A stretch of DNA of 63,427 bases from Paraplanobispora siamensis (lineage in GTDB: Bacteria > Actinomycetota > Actinomycetes > Streptosporangiales > Streptosporangiaceae): the NCBI RefSeq assembly GCF_016863175.1, contig NZ_BOOJ01000077.1:1-63427 (forward strand), given 5' to 3'. The notes beneath the pieces were generated by a model. The model was not told where the DNA came from, ran no database searches, and saw nothing but the letters and a program-made list of their open reading frames with translations. Each line of letters begins with the position of its first letter. Within the stretch, counting starts at the first letter, position 1. Position numbers and translations under genes: made by a program. This document shows positions 18,901 through 26,663 of this stretch, piece by piece.

Positions 18901-19767
18901 ATGCGCATCACTCCCTGGCTCGCCGCCCTCGCCGCCGGCCTCCTGCTCACCGGCTGCTCCGGCGATCCCGCCCCGCAGGGCTCCGGCGCCACCGGCACCC
19001 CGGCGGCGCGGCAGTCCGCCGCCCGCGCCCACGTGCCCGAGGACATCCGGCGGGAGGGGATCCTCGTGATCGGGTCCGACCTGTCGTACGCGCCCATGGA
19101 GTTCATGAAGGACGGCGAGCAGACCGGTTTCGACGTCGACCTGGCCAACGCCATCGCCGCCAGGCTCGGGCTGAAGCTGGAGATGCGGCAGACCTCCTGG
19201 GGCGAGCTGCTGAACAAGGCGGAGTCCGGCGAGGTCGACGCCGCCATGTCCTCCATCACCGACACCGCCGAGCGGCAGAAGCGGGTCGACTTCGTCGACT
19301 ACCTCAACGTCGGCTCCGTGGTGATCGCGCGCGGGAAGACGGACGGCGAGGGCGTCGAGGCCCTGTGCGGGCGGCGGGTGGCCGTCCCGGCCGACACCAT
19401 CTACGTCGGCCTCGCCGAGGCGCAGAACGAGAACTGCCCCGCGGGCCGGAAGATGACCGTGGTCACGGTCGAGGCCCTGTCCGACTCCATGAAGGCGGTG
19501 CTCGCCGGCAAGGCCGAGCTCTACCTCGACGACTTCCCGCCGGGGGCGCTGGCCGTGCAGGAGAACCCCTCGCTGCGCCTGTCCGGGGAGCAGATCGAGG
19601 CGGCGCCGTACGGCATCGCGATCGGCAAGGGCAAGGGCACCCTGAAGAAGGCGGTGCAGCAGGCGCTGTACGAGCTGTTCGACGACGGCACCTACGACGG
19701 GCTGCTGAAGAAGTGGGAGATCACGGAAGGCTCGCTCAAGACCGGCGCGATCAACGGCGGCGCGTGA
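18901..19767 (+). CDS. Family 3 solute-binding lipoprotein (amino-acid type)
   Basis: A 288-residue lipoprotein with lipobox LLTGC (Cys at ~19). The SBP_bac_3 fold is clear: VIGSDLSYAPMEFMKDGEQTG at the N-terminal lobe, FDVDLANAIAARLGLKLEM, AMSSITDTAERQKRVDF and LKKAVQQALYELFDDGTYDG near the end. Such proteins bind polar amino acids or similar small solutes at the cell surface. Normally permease and ATPase genes follow; here none does, and the neighbour is a divergent chemoreceptor. It may therefore deliver ligand to that receptor or to a transporter encoded elsewhere. AAGGACG lies shortly before ATG 18901. Confidence 0.92.
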   Translation: MRITPWLAALAAGLLLTGCSGDPAPQGSGATGTPAARQSAARAHVPEDIRREGILVIGSDLSYAPMEFMKDGEQTGFDVDLANAIAARLGLKLEMRQTSWGELLNKAESGEVDAAMSSITDTAERQKRVDFVDYLNVGSVVIARGKTDGEGVEALCGRRVAVPADTIYVGLAEAQNENCPAGRKMTVVTVEALSDSMKAVLAGKAELYLDDFPPGALAVQENPSLRLSGEQIEAAPYGIAIGKGKGTLKKAVQQALYELFDDGTYDGLLKKWEITEGSLKTGAINGGA

Positions 19768-19775
19768 ACCGGACA

Positions 19776-19792
19776 TACTGCTCTGAGCAGTA
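19776..19792. promoter_or_regulatory. Perfect palindrome between genes
   Basis: TACTGCTC-T-GAGCAGTA, eight-base arms around one base, lies 9 nt after the binding-protein stop and 49 nt before the nucleotidase start. The central loop is too short for an efficient terminator, so an operator for the nucleotidase gene is more likely. The cognate regulator is unknown. Confidence 0.5.
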
Positions 19793-19840
19793 AGAATGTC
19801 GTAATCGAGCAGCAACCTAACTTGGTTACCGTGCAGTCAC

Positions 19841-21598
19841 ATGCACAGTAAGAAGCTCGCCGTCGTCGGCGTGGTGACGGTGGCGGCCCTGGCCGTCCCC
19901 GCGACCGCCTCGGCGTCTCCCGATAAGTCCGTGACGGTCACCGTGATGGGCACCTCCGACCTGCACGGCAACACCCTGAACTGGGACTACTTCAAGAACG
20001 CCGAGTTCACCGACAGCAGGGGCAACGACGTCGGCCTGGCCAAGGTCTCGACGCTCGTCGACAAGATCCGCGCCGAGCGCGGCGCGGACCGCACGCTGCT
20101 GTTCGACTCCGGCGACACCATCCAGGGCACGCCGCTGGCGTACTACTACGCCAAGATCGAGCCGGTCAACGAGACCAAGCGGCTGCACCCGATGGCCCGC
20201 GCGATGAACGCCATCGGGTACGACGCCGTCACCCTGGGCAACCACGAGTTCAACTACGGCCTGCCGCTGCTGGCGACCTGGGTCAGGCAGATGAAGGCCC
20301 CCGTGCTCGGCGCCAACGCCGTGTTCGCCAAGACCGGCGTGCCCGCCTACCAGCCGTTCACCATCAAGACGATGAAGGTCAGGGGCGACAAGCCGATCAA
20401 GGTCGGCGTGCTCGGCCTGACCAACCCGGGCGTGGCGATCTGGGACAAGGCCAACGTCGAGGGCAAGCTCCGCTTCACCGACCTGGTGCAGAGCGCCAAG
20501 AAGTGGGTGCCGATCATCCGCGGCATGGGCGCCGACGTGGTCGTGGTCACCGCCCACGCGGGCGACAACGGGCTGTCCTCCTACGGCGGCGACCTGCCGG
20601 TCGAGAACGCCTCGGCCATGGTCGCCGAGCAGGTCCCGGGCGTGGACGCGGTGCTGTTCGGGCACGCGCACAACGAGGTGGCGCAGAAGTTCGTCACCAA
20701 CAAGGTCACCGGCCAGCAGGTGCTGCTGACCGAGCCCGGCCGCTGGGGCCAGCGGCTGAGCGTGCTGGACTTCCAGCTCACCAAGAAGCGCGGCAAGTGG
20801 ACCGTCACCGGCAAGTCCTCCACCCTGCTGAACAGCAACACGGTGGACGAGGACCCGAAGATCGTCGCGCTCATGAAGGAACAGCACGACACCACGGTCA
20901 AGTACGTCAACACGGTCGTCGCCCAGTCCAGGGAGGCCCTGGCGGCGGCGGAGTCTCCGTACAAGGACACCCCGATCCTGGACTACATCCAGAAGGTGCA
21001 GACCGAGACGGTCAAGAAGGCCGTGGCGGGTACGGCCGACGCCTCCCTGCCGGTGCTGTCGATCTCCGCGCCGTTCAGCCGCTCCGCCGTCTTCCCGGCC
21101 GGACCGGTCAGCGTGCGTGACATGGCGGGCCTGTACATCTACGACAACACCCTGATGGCGGTCAAGCTCACCGGCGCCCAGCTGAAGGACTATCTGGAGT
21201 ACTCCGCCAGGTACTTCAACCAGCTCGCCGCCGACGCCCCGGTCGACCTGGCCGCGCTGACCAACGCCGGGGGCACCCCCGACTACAACTACGACCAGCT
21301 CTCCGGCGTCACCTACGACATCGACGTCGCCAAGCCCGCCGGCCAGCGGATCACCGGCCTGTCCCACCAGGGTCAGCCGGTCACCGCCGACCAGCAGTTC
21401 GTGGTCGCCATCAACAACTACCGCCAGTCCGGCGGCGGCGGCTTCCCGCACGTCACCACCGCCCCGGTGGTCTACAACGCCCAGGTGGAGATCCGCCAGG
21501 CGCTGATCGACTACGCCACCGCGACCGGTGTCATCGACGCGGCGACCTTCGCCGAGGCCAACTGGAAGCTCACCCGCGACGGCAAGCCTCTGTTCTAG
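19841..21598 (+). CDS. Secreted 5'-nucleotidase / cyclic phosphodiesterase
   Basis: A 585-residue exported metallophosphoesterase of the UshA/CpdB family, which releases phosphate and nucleosides from extracellular nucleotides. Residues 1-26 are a signal peptide (KKLAVVGVVTVAALAVPATASA). Metal-binding motifs appear in order: GTSDLHGN, FDSGDTIQGTP, LGNHEFNYG, TAHAGDNG and FGHAHNE. The C-terminal nucleotide-binding domain includes SISAPFSRSAVFPAGPVSVRD (shortened: SAPFSR) and FVVAINNYRQSGGGGFP. There is no ribosome site close to ATG 19841, and no clear PHO box. A terminator hairpin follows. With the nucleoside hydrolase at 11.3 kb it could feed purine salvage, but they are separate units. Confidence 0.93.
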   Translation: MHSKKLAVVGVVTVAALAVPATASASPDKSVTVTVMGTSDLHGNTLNWDYFKNAEFTDSRGNDVGLAKVSTLVDKIRAERGADRTLLFDSGDTIQGTPLAYYYAKIEPVNETKRLHPMARAMNAIGYDAVTLGNHEFNYGLPLLATWVRQMKAPVLGANAVFAKTGVPAYQPFTIKTMKVRGDKPIKVGVLGLTNPGVAIWDKANVEGKLRFTDLVQSAKKWVPIIRGMGADVVVVTAHAGDNGLSSYGGDLPVENASAMVAEQVPGVDAVLFGHAHNEVAQKFVTNKVTGQQVLLTEPGRWGQRLSVLDFQLTKKRGKWTVTGKSSTLLNSNTVDEDPKIVALMKEQHDTTVKYVNTVVAQSREALAAAESPYKDTPILDYIQKVQTETVKKAVAGTADASLPVLSISAPFSRSAVFPAGPVSVRDMAGLYIYDNTLMAVKLTGAQLKDYLEYSARYFNQLAADAPVDLAALTNAGGTPDYNYDQLSGVTYDIDVAKPAGQRITGLSHQGQPVTADQQFVVAINNYRQSGGGGFPHVTTAPVVYNAQVEIRQALIDYATATGVIDAATFAEANWKLTRDGKPLF

Positions 21599-21625
21599 GC
21601 TCGCCGCCCTTTTCCGGAAGACGAC

Positions 21626-21657
21626 GAGGGGGTGACCGGGCGACCGGTCACCCCCTC
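21626..21657. terminator. Bidirectional terminator after the nucleotidase gene
   Basis: Perfect 12-bp stem GAGGGGGTGACC (21626-21637) with GGTCACCCCCTC (21646-21657), 8-nt loop. It lies between convergent units. Confidence 0.88.
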
Positions 21658-21662
21658 CGCGT

Positions 21663-22040
21663 TCAGGCCAGGTCCTCGATCTCCTTCAGCAGCGCGGCGG
21701 TGGAGCCCGGCGCGGCCTCGGGGCCCCGTGCGGCAACGGCCGGACGCGGACGTCTGCGGTCGCGGAACAGCCAGCCGCCCAGCACGCCGGCGAGGAAACC
21801 GAACAGGTGGGCCTGCCAGCTGATGATCCCCGGCTGCGGCAACATCAAGCCGACGTACTGGTAGGCGAAGCACAGCGCCATGACCAGGCCCACCATGATG
21901 TCGATCAGGTGCCGGTCGAACGCTCCGCGCACCAGCACGTAGCCGAAGTAACCGAAGAGCACGCCGCTCGCCCCCGCGCCCTGCCGTACGGCCCCCGGCC
22001 TCCACGTGATCCCTCCCCGCTCACCCGCCCCGGCGCCCAC
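21663..22040 (-). pseudogene. 5'-truncated rhomboid intramembrane protease
   Basis: The 125-residue frame begins abruptly at the catalytic serine helix: GASGVLFGYFGYVLVRG carries the rhomboid GxSG motif. ISWQAHLFGFLAGVLGGWLF follows, with the catalytic His. The first four membrane helices expected before GASG are missing. The upstream 100 bp contain no hydrophobic coding in any leftward frame and there is no ribosome site. I interpret it as a gene fragment left by deletion. The two active-site residues remain, but a protein lacking half the fold is unlikely to work. Confidence 0.65.
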
Positions 22041-22145
22041 GTCCTGAGCGCGAGAACAATATCCGGCCGCAAGGTCACGAATACAGGCTCAGGACACGGG
22101 AAACCGCGATAAAAGGCGACAAGAACAGAGAAAGCGCCCGGATAC

Positions 22146-22577
22146 TCAGCCCAGGCGGGCGGTCAGGACCCCGGCGCGGGCGAGCTGGACCTCGCGGGCC
22201 TTGCGGGCCGCGTAGGTCAGCAGCGGCCGGGTCCAGGCGTGCACGACGAGGGTGTCCTCGACCTCGGTCCCGTCGTCCTTGCCCGTCAGGCGGAACCGGT
22301 AGTCCAGCCGGACCCCTCCGGGGCTGGCCACCTCGCCCTCCACGGTCTCGTCCGTGCTCCGCAGCGTCACCTTGATCAGATTGTCGTACTTGACGCCGAA
22401 GAACCTGAACCGCTCGACCGAGACGTAGCGGGTCTCGTTCTCCCCTCGTTCGACGTCGCGGACCGCGACGACCAGCGGCGAGAGCCCCACGTAGCTCTGC
22501 GGCTGGCTCAGGTGCGCCTGGAGCGCGGCCGGGGTGTTCCGTACATGGAAGGTATTTCGCAACGTAACCTTTGGCAT
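22146..22577 (-). CDS. SRPBCC/DUF2505-like lipid-binding fold protein
   Basis: A 143-residue protein with the pattern of SRPBCC (START-like) proteins: an N-terminal strand (VTLRNTFHVRNTPAALQAHL), a central antiparallel sheet (RYVSVERFRFFGVKYDN, VEGEVASPGGVRLDYRFRL) and a C-terminal helix (TYAARKAREVQLARAGVL). Such folds bind hydrophobic ligands; the ligand here is unknown. GGGGGCAAAGGC precedes the ATG. It is the third gene of a leftward unit after the XRE/TPR regulator and the kinase (24-bp gap to the kinase gene). Confidence 0.7.
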   Translation of the reverse strand: MPKVTLRNTFHVRNTPAALQAHLSQPQSYVGLSPLVVAVRDVERGENETRYVSVERFRFFGVKYDNLIKVTLRSTDETVEGEVASPGGVRLDYRFRLTGKDDGTEVEDTLVVHAWTRPLLTYAARKAREVQLARAGVLTARLG

Positions 22578-22601
22578 GCCTTTGCCCCCATATGAAGATC
22601 T

Positions 22602-23510
22602 TTATGGGGAGACACTAACGGGTTCGGCCATGTACCACCGGGCATGTTCCTCACCTCGTCTGAGCGAACCGAGGCGGCGGGGCAGTTCCCTGCGGGAGAA
22701 GGAGTCGGCGGCGGCGTTGCGGATGTGGATGCCCACGGCGTACATGTCGCGGACCTCCATCAGCGTGGAGTATCCCGGCCACGACCGCAGATCCCGGCCG
22801 TAGGCGTCGGCGAAGGCGTCCACCTCGGCGGCCGTCAGGCCGAACCGGCGCTGCCCGTGGTAGGTGTGGACCAGGTCCCACTCGCGGGGGCCGACGGCCA
22901 CGCCGTCCCAGTCGCACAGCACCACGTGGCCGTCGGCGCGGCGCAGCAGGTTGTCGATCCAGGCGTCGCCGTGCAGCAGCACCGGGGAGCCGTCCACCTC
23001 CAGCTCGGCCCAGCGGTCGGTCAGCTCGGCGATGCGCTCGCTCAGCCAGCCCCGCTGGAAGGGCGTGAGGATCGCCGAACGGTCCACCGCCCCGCGCACC
23101 TCGGCCAGCGGGTCGGCGAAGCGCTTGAGTGCCACCGGCGGCATCGGCAGCCGGTGCAGGCTGCGCAGGATCCCGCCCAGCTCGGTGGTGGTGGGCCGGC
23201 CGCTGGCCGGGACGTAGTGCCAGAAGGTGACGACCCGCCCGTCGTATGTCACCGGCTGCTCGGAGATCTCGTCGGCCGGGCGGACGGCGGGGAAGCCCTG
23301 CCCGGCCAGCCACCGGGCCACCGCCAGCACCACCGGCAGCCGGGCCGACGCGCTGGGGGAGGTGGCGATCCTGACCACGATCTCACTGCGCAGCTTGAAG
23401 ACCGCGTTGCTGCGCACGCGCAGCAGCTCGGCGCCCCGGTGGTCGATCCCCAGCCCGTCGCACACCTCGCGCAGGACCGTGAACGCCTCCCGCGCGAGCG
23501 CGCCGCTCAT
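22602..23510 (-). CDS. APH-type phosphotransferase
   Basis: A 302-residue small-molecule kinase of the aminoglycoside phosphotransferase/choline kinase superfamily. The catalytic loop HGDAWIDN is at residues 180-187 and the metal-binding DWDG at 200-203. The N-terminal lobe has VFKLRSEIVVRIA, with the ATP-binding Lys. The substrate could be an antibiotic, a sugar or another hydroxylated metabolite; the sequence does not decide. Its start overlaps the stop of the regulator gene (ATGA at 23507-23510), so it is translationally coupled and probably belongs to the same physiological response. Confidence 0.88.
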   Translation of the reverse strand: MSGALAREAFTVLREVCDGLGIDHRGAELLRVRSNAVFKLRSEIVVRIATSPSASARLPVVLAVARWLAGQGFPAVRPADEISEQPVTYDGRVVTFWHYVPASGRPTTTELGGILRSLHRLPMPPVALKRFADPLAEVRGAVDRSAILTPFQRGWLSERIAELTDRWAELEVDGSPVLLHGDAWIDNLLRRADGHVVLCDWDGVAVGPREWDLVHTYHGQRRFGLTAAEVDAFADAYGRDLRSWPGYSTLMEVRDMYAVGIHIRNAAADSFSRRELPRRLGSLRRGEEHARWYMAEPVSVSP

Positions 23511-24943
23511 GCGACGACCGGCAGGACGCCGGAGAGCAGGTCCGCCAGGCGGCGGACCGCCGCGGCCTTGCGCAGGCCCGGCGGCACCTCCGCCAGCAGC
23601 GCCCGGGCCCTGTCGACCACGATCGAGGTGCGGTGCTCGGCGGGCACCTGGAGCAGGGCCTTCTCCGCCAGCAGGCAGCCCTCCTCGCCCTTGCCGCCGC
23701 GTACCAGGTGGGCGGCCCGGTCGAGCAGGATGAGGATCGGGTCGATGGTGTAGGCGCCGGTGGGGGCGGGCGTCCAGTCGGCCTCCTCGCCCAGCTCGAT
23801 CAGGGTGCCGACGCGGTAGAACTGCAGCCGCCGCTCGGAGAAGCGGAAGGCCAGGTGGTCGCGGCCCTCGGGGGGCATCCTGGCGAAGATCTGCTCGGCC
23901 TCGGCCAGGGCGATCCTGGCGGCCTTGTGCTCGCCCATCCTGGCCAGCGCCCGTGCCTCCGCGGCCGCCCCCAGCGCCGCCGGGGAGCTCGGCGCGTTCC
24001 CGGCCAGCATCCTGGCCTCGCGCGCCAGCCGTACGGTCTCGGCCAGGTCCCCGTAGTAGTAGGGCAGCATGGCCTGCTGCGCCCGGACCAGGGCGCGCAG
24101 CCGCAGGTCGCCCATGTCGTCGGCGGCGGTGCGCGCGGTGCCGTACCAGGCGTGCGCCTGACGGGTGTCGCCGAGCTTCATCAACGCGTCGGCCGACAGC
24201 AGCGCCAGCATCACGGTGGCGTTGAGCAGGCGGCGCTGGACCATGGCGGGCTGCCGGGCCGCGGTCATCGTCCGCACCTCCGACAGCTCAAGCATCAGCC
24301 GGTAGAGCATCGGCAGCGGCGCGCTGGTGATGTACTCGCGCCGGTAACGCAGCACCTGCTCGTCCAGCAGGTCGAGCTGCTCCTCGGTCACCCCCCCGGC
24401 GGCGAGCGTGCGGTCGAGGTCCTGGCGGACCCGCTCGACCTCGGCCATCAGCCGCCCGCTCATCGCGACGCGGGGCGCCAGCAGCGCGTGGTGGAACAGC
24501 GCGCGCCGCTCCACGTCGTCGTCCGGGTGCGGCTCGGCCCGGTACGGCGCCCGGTCCTCGCCTCCGGCGACCACCACGACCTGGGCGTCGTCGCCGTCCT
24601 CGCAGTAGTCGCCCGCCATGCCGAGCCGTACGGCGTTGGCCCGGTAGAGCCGCGCGAGCAGCTCGATGGTCTGGGGGCGGGGCCTGGCGCGGTGGTTCTC
24701 CCAGGCGTTGAGCAGGTCGATGCTGGCCCGGGCCTCACCGAGGCCCTCGCGCCCGCACAGCTCCTCCATCTCCTGCACCGCCTGCCTGGCCGACCAGCCC
24801 CGGGCCAGACGGTGCGCCTTGAGCAGGCTCACCCCGCAGCAGCCGTGGATGGCCTGGGCGGTCTGCCAGAAAGTCCACTGCCGGGACGCCGCCTGCTCGC
24901 GCCAGCGCCGGGCACAGGCGGGTGAGTGTTCGCCTCTGGCCAC
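23507..24943 (-). CDS. XRE-type regulator with TPR-like C-terminal domain
   Basis: A 478-residue regulator. After a short Arg/Trp-rich start, SLLKAHRLARGWSARQAV, then INLLxxWE-like SIDLLNAWENHRARPRP and TIELLARLYRANAVRLG form a helix-turn-helix domain (residues ~45-120). The remainder is alpha-helical with TPR-like pairs (LMKLGDTRQAHAWYGTA, ALVRAQQAMLPYYYGD, RALARMGEHKAARIALAEAE). This HTH-plus-TPR plan is that of RRNPP-type peptide-responsive regulators and of a large actinobacterial family of unknown ligand. GTG 24943 is preferred over GTG 24982 because AGGAGGGG lies 5 nt upstream. A GTTAAC dyad is adjacent, consistent with autoregulation. It leads a three-gene operon. Confidence 0.85.
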   Translation of the reverse strand: MARGEHSPACARRWREQAASRQWTFWQTAQAIHGCCGVSLLKAHRLARGWSARQAVQEMEELCGREGLGEARASIDLLNAWENHRARPRPQTIELLARLYRANAVRLGMAGDYCEDGDDAQVVVVAGGEDRAPYRAEPHPDDDVERRALFHHALLAPRVAMSGRLMAEVERVRQDLDRTLAAGGVTEEQLDLLDEQVLRYRREYITSAPLPMLYRLMLELSEVRTMTAARQPAMVQRRLLNATVMLALLSADALMKLGDTRQAHAWYGTARTAADDMGDLRLRALVRAQQAMLPYYYGDLAETVRLAREARMLAGNAPSSPAALGAAAEARALARMGEHKAARIALAEAEQIFARMPPEGRDHLAFRFSERRLQFYRVGTLIELGEEADWTPAPTGAYTIDPILILLDRAAHLVRGGKGEEGCLLAEKALLQVPAEHRTSIVVDRARALLAEVPPGLRKAAAVRRLADLLSGVLPVVA

Positions 24944-24962
24944 AGAGCCCCTCCTGCTCGGT

Positions 24963-24979
24963 GTTAACGCAAGGTTAAC
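24963..24979. promoter_or_regulatory. Dyad operator upstream of the XRE/TPR gene
   Basis: GTTAAC (24963-24968) and GTTAAC (24974-24979) form an inverted repeat with a 5-bp spacer, 20-36 bp upstream of GTG 24943. GTTAAC is A+T-rich in a very GC-rich genome, which makes chance less likely. A binding site for the adjacent regulator is the simplest reading. Confidence 0.55.
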
Positions 24980-25031
24980 CACGGCGCGTCACGGAGCGAA
25001 CGCGCTCGTGCTTGGCATTCCCTTTATCCGT

Positions 25032-25080
25032 GGTTTCCGCACGGAATACCAATGGGTTTCCTGGCGATTCCACGGTTTCC
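25032..25080. promoter_or_regulatory. Three direct GGTTTCC repeats in the divergent control region
   Basis: GGTTTCC occurs at 25032-25038, 25055-25061 and 25074-25080 (spacings 23 and 19 bp) in the region between the XRE/TPR operon and the rightward small gene. The region is comparatively A+T-rich. These look like regulator-binding half-sites or promoter elements. Confidence 0.4.
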
Positions 25081-25173
25081 CAAGCCCTCGCGAAATGATG
25101 CCTGATTGCCCCTGCTTGATAGCGGATATCACGCTTTAAGAGACACCCTCAGCGCCCGTCAGGAGTGATCGGG

Positions 25174-25458
25174 ATGACTGCTGATCCCGGCGACGCAGTC
25201 GGCCACCTACGGCGTCTCGCAGCCCAGCTGGAGGCGCATTCCTTCCTCGTCGACCTCAAGGCCCCGGAGGACCCCCTCCCCCGCCTCCACGTCGTCAACC
25301 CGATGGTCCCGGCCATGACGGAGGACGTCCTGGCCGCCCACGAGGAGGACGGCGAATGGTGGTTCTGGCTCTCCTGGGCCGGACGCCTGGGACACGCCGA
25401 CGACATCGCGACCGTGGCGGAGCGGGTGGCGAGCGTGCTGCACGTGATCCGCCGATAG
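25174..25458 (+). CDS. Small conserved-type actinobacterial protein (WFW motif)
   Basis: A 94-residue soluble protein with GHLRRLAAQLEAHSFLVDL, HVVNPMVPAMTEDVLA and EWWFWLSWAGRLGHADDIATV, ending in a helix AERVASVLHVIRR. Short proteins with this NP-x-VP then WFWxSW pattern are common beside XRE/TPR-type regulators in actinomycetes; their function is not known to me. AGGAG lies 8 nt before ATG 25174, deciding the start over GTG 25165. It is divergent from the regulator operon and is followed after 59 bp by the 31-codon peptide gene, probably in one transcript. Confidence 0.8.
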   Translation: MTADPGDAVGHLRRLAAQLEAHSFLVDLKAPEDPLPRLHVVNPMVPAMTEDVLAAHEEDGEWWFWLSWAGRLGHADDIATVAERVASVLHVIRR

Positions 25459-25517
25459 GTGTTTCTTGTACGCCACATGGGTAACACAGGTGATCATGAG
25501 GAGAAAGGAGCGGCATC

Positions 25518-25613
25518 GTGAAGCGAGTCCAGATCGTGCAACGCCCGCGTCCGCCACGTAAGCCGGTGTCGCTCGACCTGCGCACCCCCTCGGGCCGGGT
25601 GCTCCCCTTCTAG
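25518..25613 (+). CDS. 31-residue Arg/Pro-rich peptide, copy A
   Basis: GTG 25518 to TAG 25611-25613, with a strong ribosome site AAAGGAG (25504-25510) 7 nt upstream. The peptide begins MKRVQI, has a central RPRPPR, and ends LDLRTPSGR, V, LPF. Net charge is strongly positive, with six prolines. There is no signal peptide, membrane helix or cysteine. A second gene at 31114 encodes a peptide identical at 25 of 31 positions, though 18 of those 25 codons differ synonymously and the start codons also differ. This pattern shows selection on the peptide itself. It lies between the WFW-motif gene and the PanE-like gene on the same strand. Family and function are not recognised. Confidence 0.85.
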   Translation: MKRVQIVQRPRPPRKPVSLDLRTPSGRVLPF

Positions 25614-25673
25614 CCCCTTCCATCCCCCGACCCGCGCGGGCCCGCCGACCACCGGTGTGGCACCATGCCGATC

Positions 25674-26648
25674 ATGCGTTACATCGTGGTGGGGGCCGGA
25701 GCCGTCGGCGGGACCATCGGCGGAAGACTGTTCCAGGCCGGCCACGAGGTCCTGCTGGTCGCCCGGGGCGCGCACCACGACGCGCTCAAGAACGACGGCC
25801 TGCGCCTCATCACCCCCGGCTCCGCCCAGACCCTCGACATCCCCGTGACCCGCGGGCCGGTACGGCTGCGCGACGACGACGTGCTGGTCCTGGCCGTCAA
25901 GTCCCAGGACACCGTGGCCGCCCTGGACCCCTGGCCCCGCGACGTGCCTGTGGTGTGCGCGCAGAACGGCGTGGCCAACGAGCGCATGGTGCTGCGCCGC
26001 TTCTCCCGGGTCTACGGCATGTGCGTGTGGCTGCCGGCCACGCATCTGGAGCCCGGCGTCGTGGCGGCCTACGGGGCGCCGAAGTCGGGTCTGCTCCAGC
26101 TCGGCCGATATCCGGGCGGCGTGGACGCGCTGGCCGAGAAGATCGCGGCCGACCTGTCGGAGAGCTCGTTCGTCGGCCTGGCCGTACCGGATGTGATGCG
26201 CTGGAAGTACGCCAAGCTGCTGGGGAACCTGGGCAACGCCTACGAGGCGCTCTGCGGCCGGATCACCGGCGGCGAGGAGACCATGAAGCGGGTGCGCGCC
26301 GAGGGCCGCGCCGTGCTCGACGCGGCCGGCATCGACTACGCCTCCCCCGAGGAGGAGCGCGCCCGGCGCGGCGACGAGGTCGGCCTCCACCCGATCGAGG
26401 GCACCGAGCGGGGCGGCGGCTCCTCCTGGCAGAGCCTGGCCAGGTCCAGCGGCTCCATCGAGACCGACTATCTCAACGGCGAGATCGTGCTCCTCGGCCG
26501 CGAACTCGGCCTCCCCACCCCCGCCAACGAGGTCCTGCGCCGCGAGGCCGACCGCGCCGCCCGCGAACACCTCCCCCCGGGCTCCATGTCCCCGGAGTCC
26601 CTCGCCGCCCTCATCGACGCCGAGGCCGCCCGTCAGACCCCCTCCTGA
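25674..26648 (+). CDS. Ketopantoate reductase (PanE/ApbA) family protein
   Basis: A 324-residue NADPH-dependent 2-dehydropantoate 2-reductase-like enzyme. The Rossmann motif VVGAGAVGGTIGGRL is at the extreme N-terminus, VLAVKSQDT and VCAQNGVANE are typical, and the catalytic Lys and Asn lie in MRWKYAKLLGNLGNAYEAL. The C-terminal SSWQSLARSSGSIETDYLNGEI matches the ApbA_C helix region. ATG 25674 is chosen so that the Rossmann strand starts at once; ATG 25665 adds three residues. Many actinomycete paralogs act outside pantothenate synthesis, and no pan genes are nearby, so the substrate is uncertain. It may be co-transcribed with the peptide gene 60 bp upstream. Confidence 0.85.
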   Translation: MRYIVVGAGAVGGTIGGRLFQAGHEVLLVARGAHHDALKNDGLRLITPGSAQTLDIPVTRGPVRLRDDDVLVLAVKSQDTVAALDPWPRDVPVVCAQNGVANERMVLRRFSRVYGMCVWLPATHLEPGVVAAYGAPKSGLLQLGRYPGGVDALAEKIAADLSESSFVGLAVPDVMRWKYAKLLGNLGNAYEALCGRITGGEETMKRVRAEGRAVLDAAGIDYASPEEERARRGDEVGLHPIEGTERGGGSSWQSLARSSGSIETDYLNGEIVLLGRELGLPTPANEVLRREADRAAREHLPPGSMSPESLAALIDAEAARQTPS

Positions 26649-26663
26649 CCCGGGGCCGGAGGA

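Noticed and set aside
25451-25458. GCCGATAG, a sigma28-like -10 upstream of peptide gene A
   Set aside because: The bases 15 bp upstream (AGCG) do not resemble TAAA, and the word overlaps the last codons of the preceding gene.
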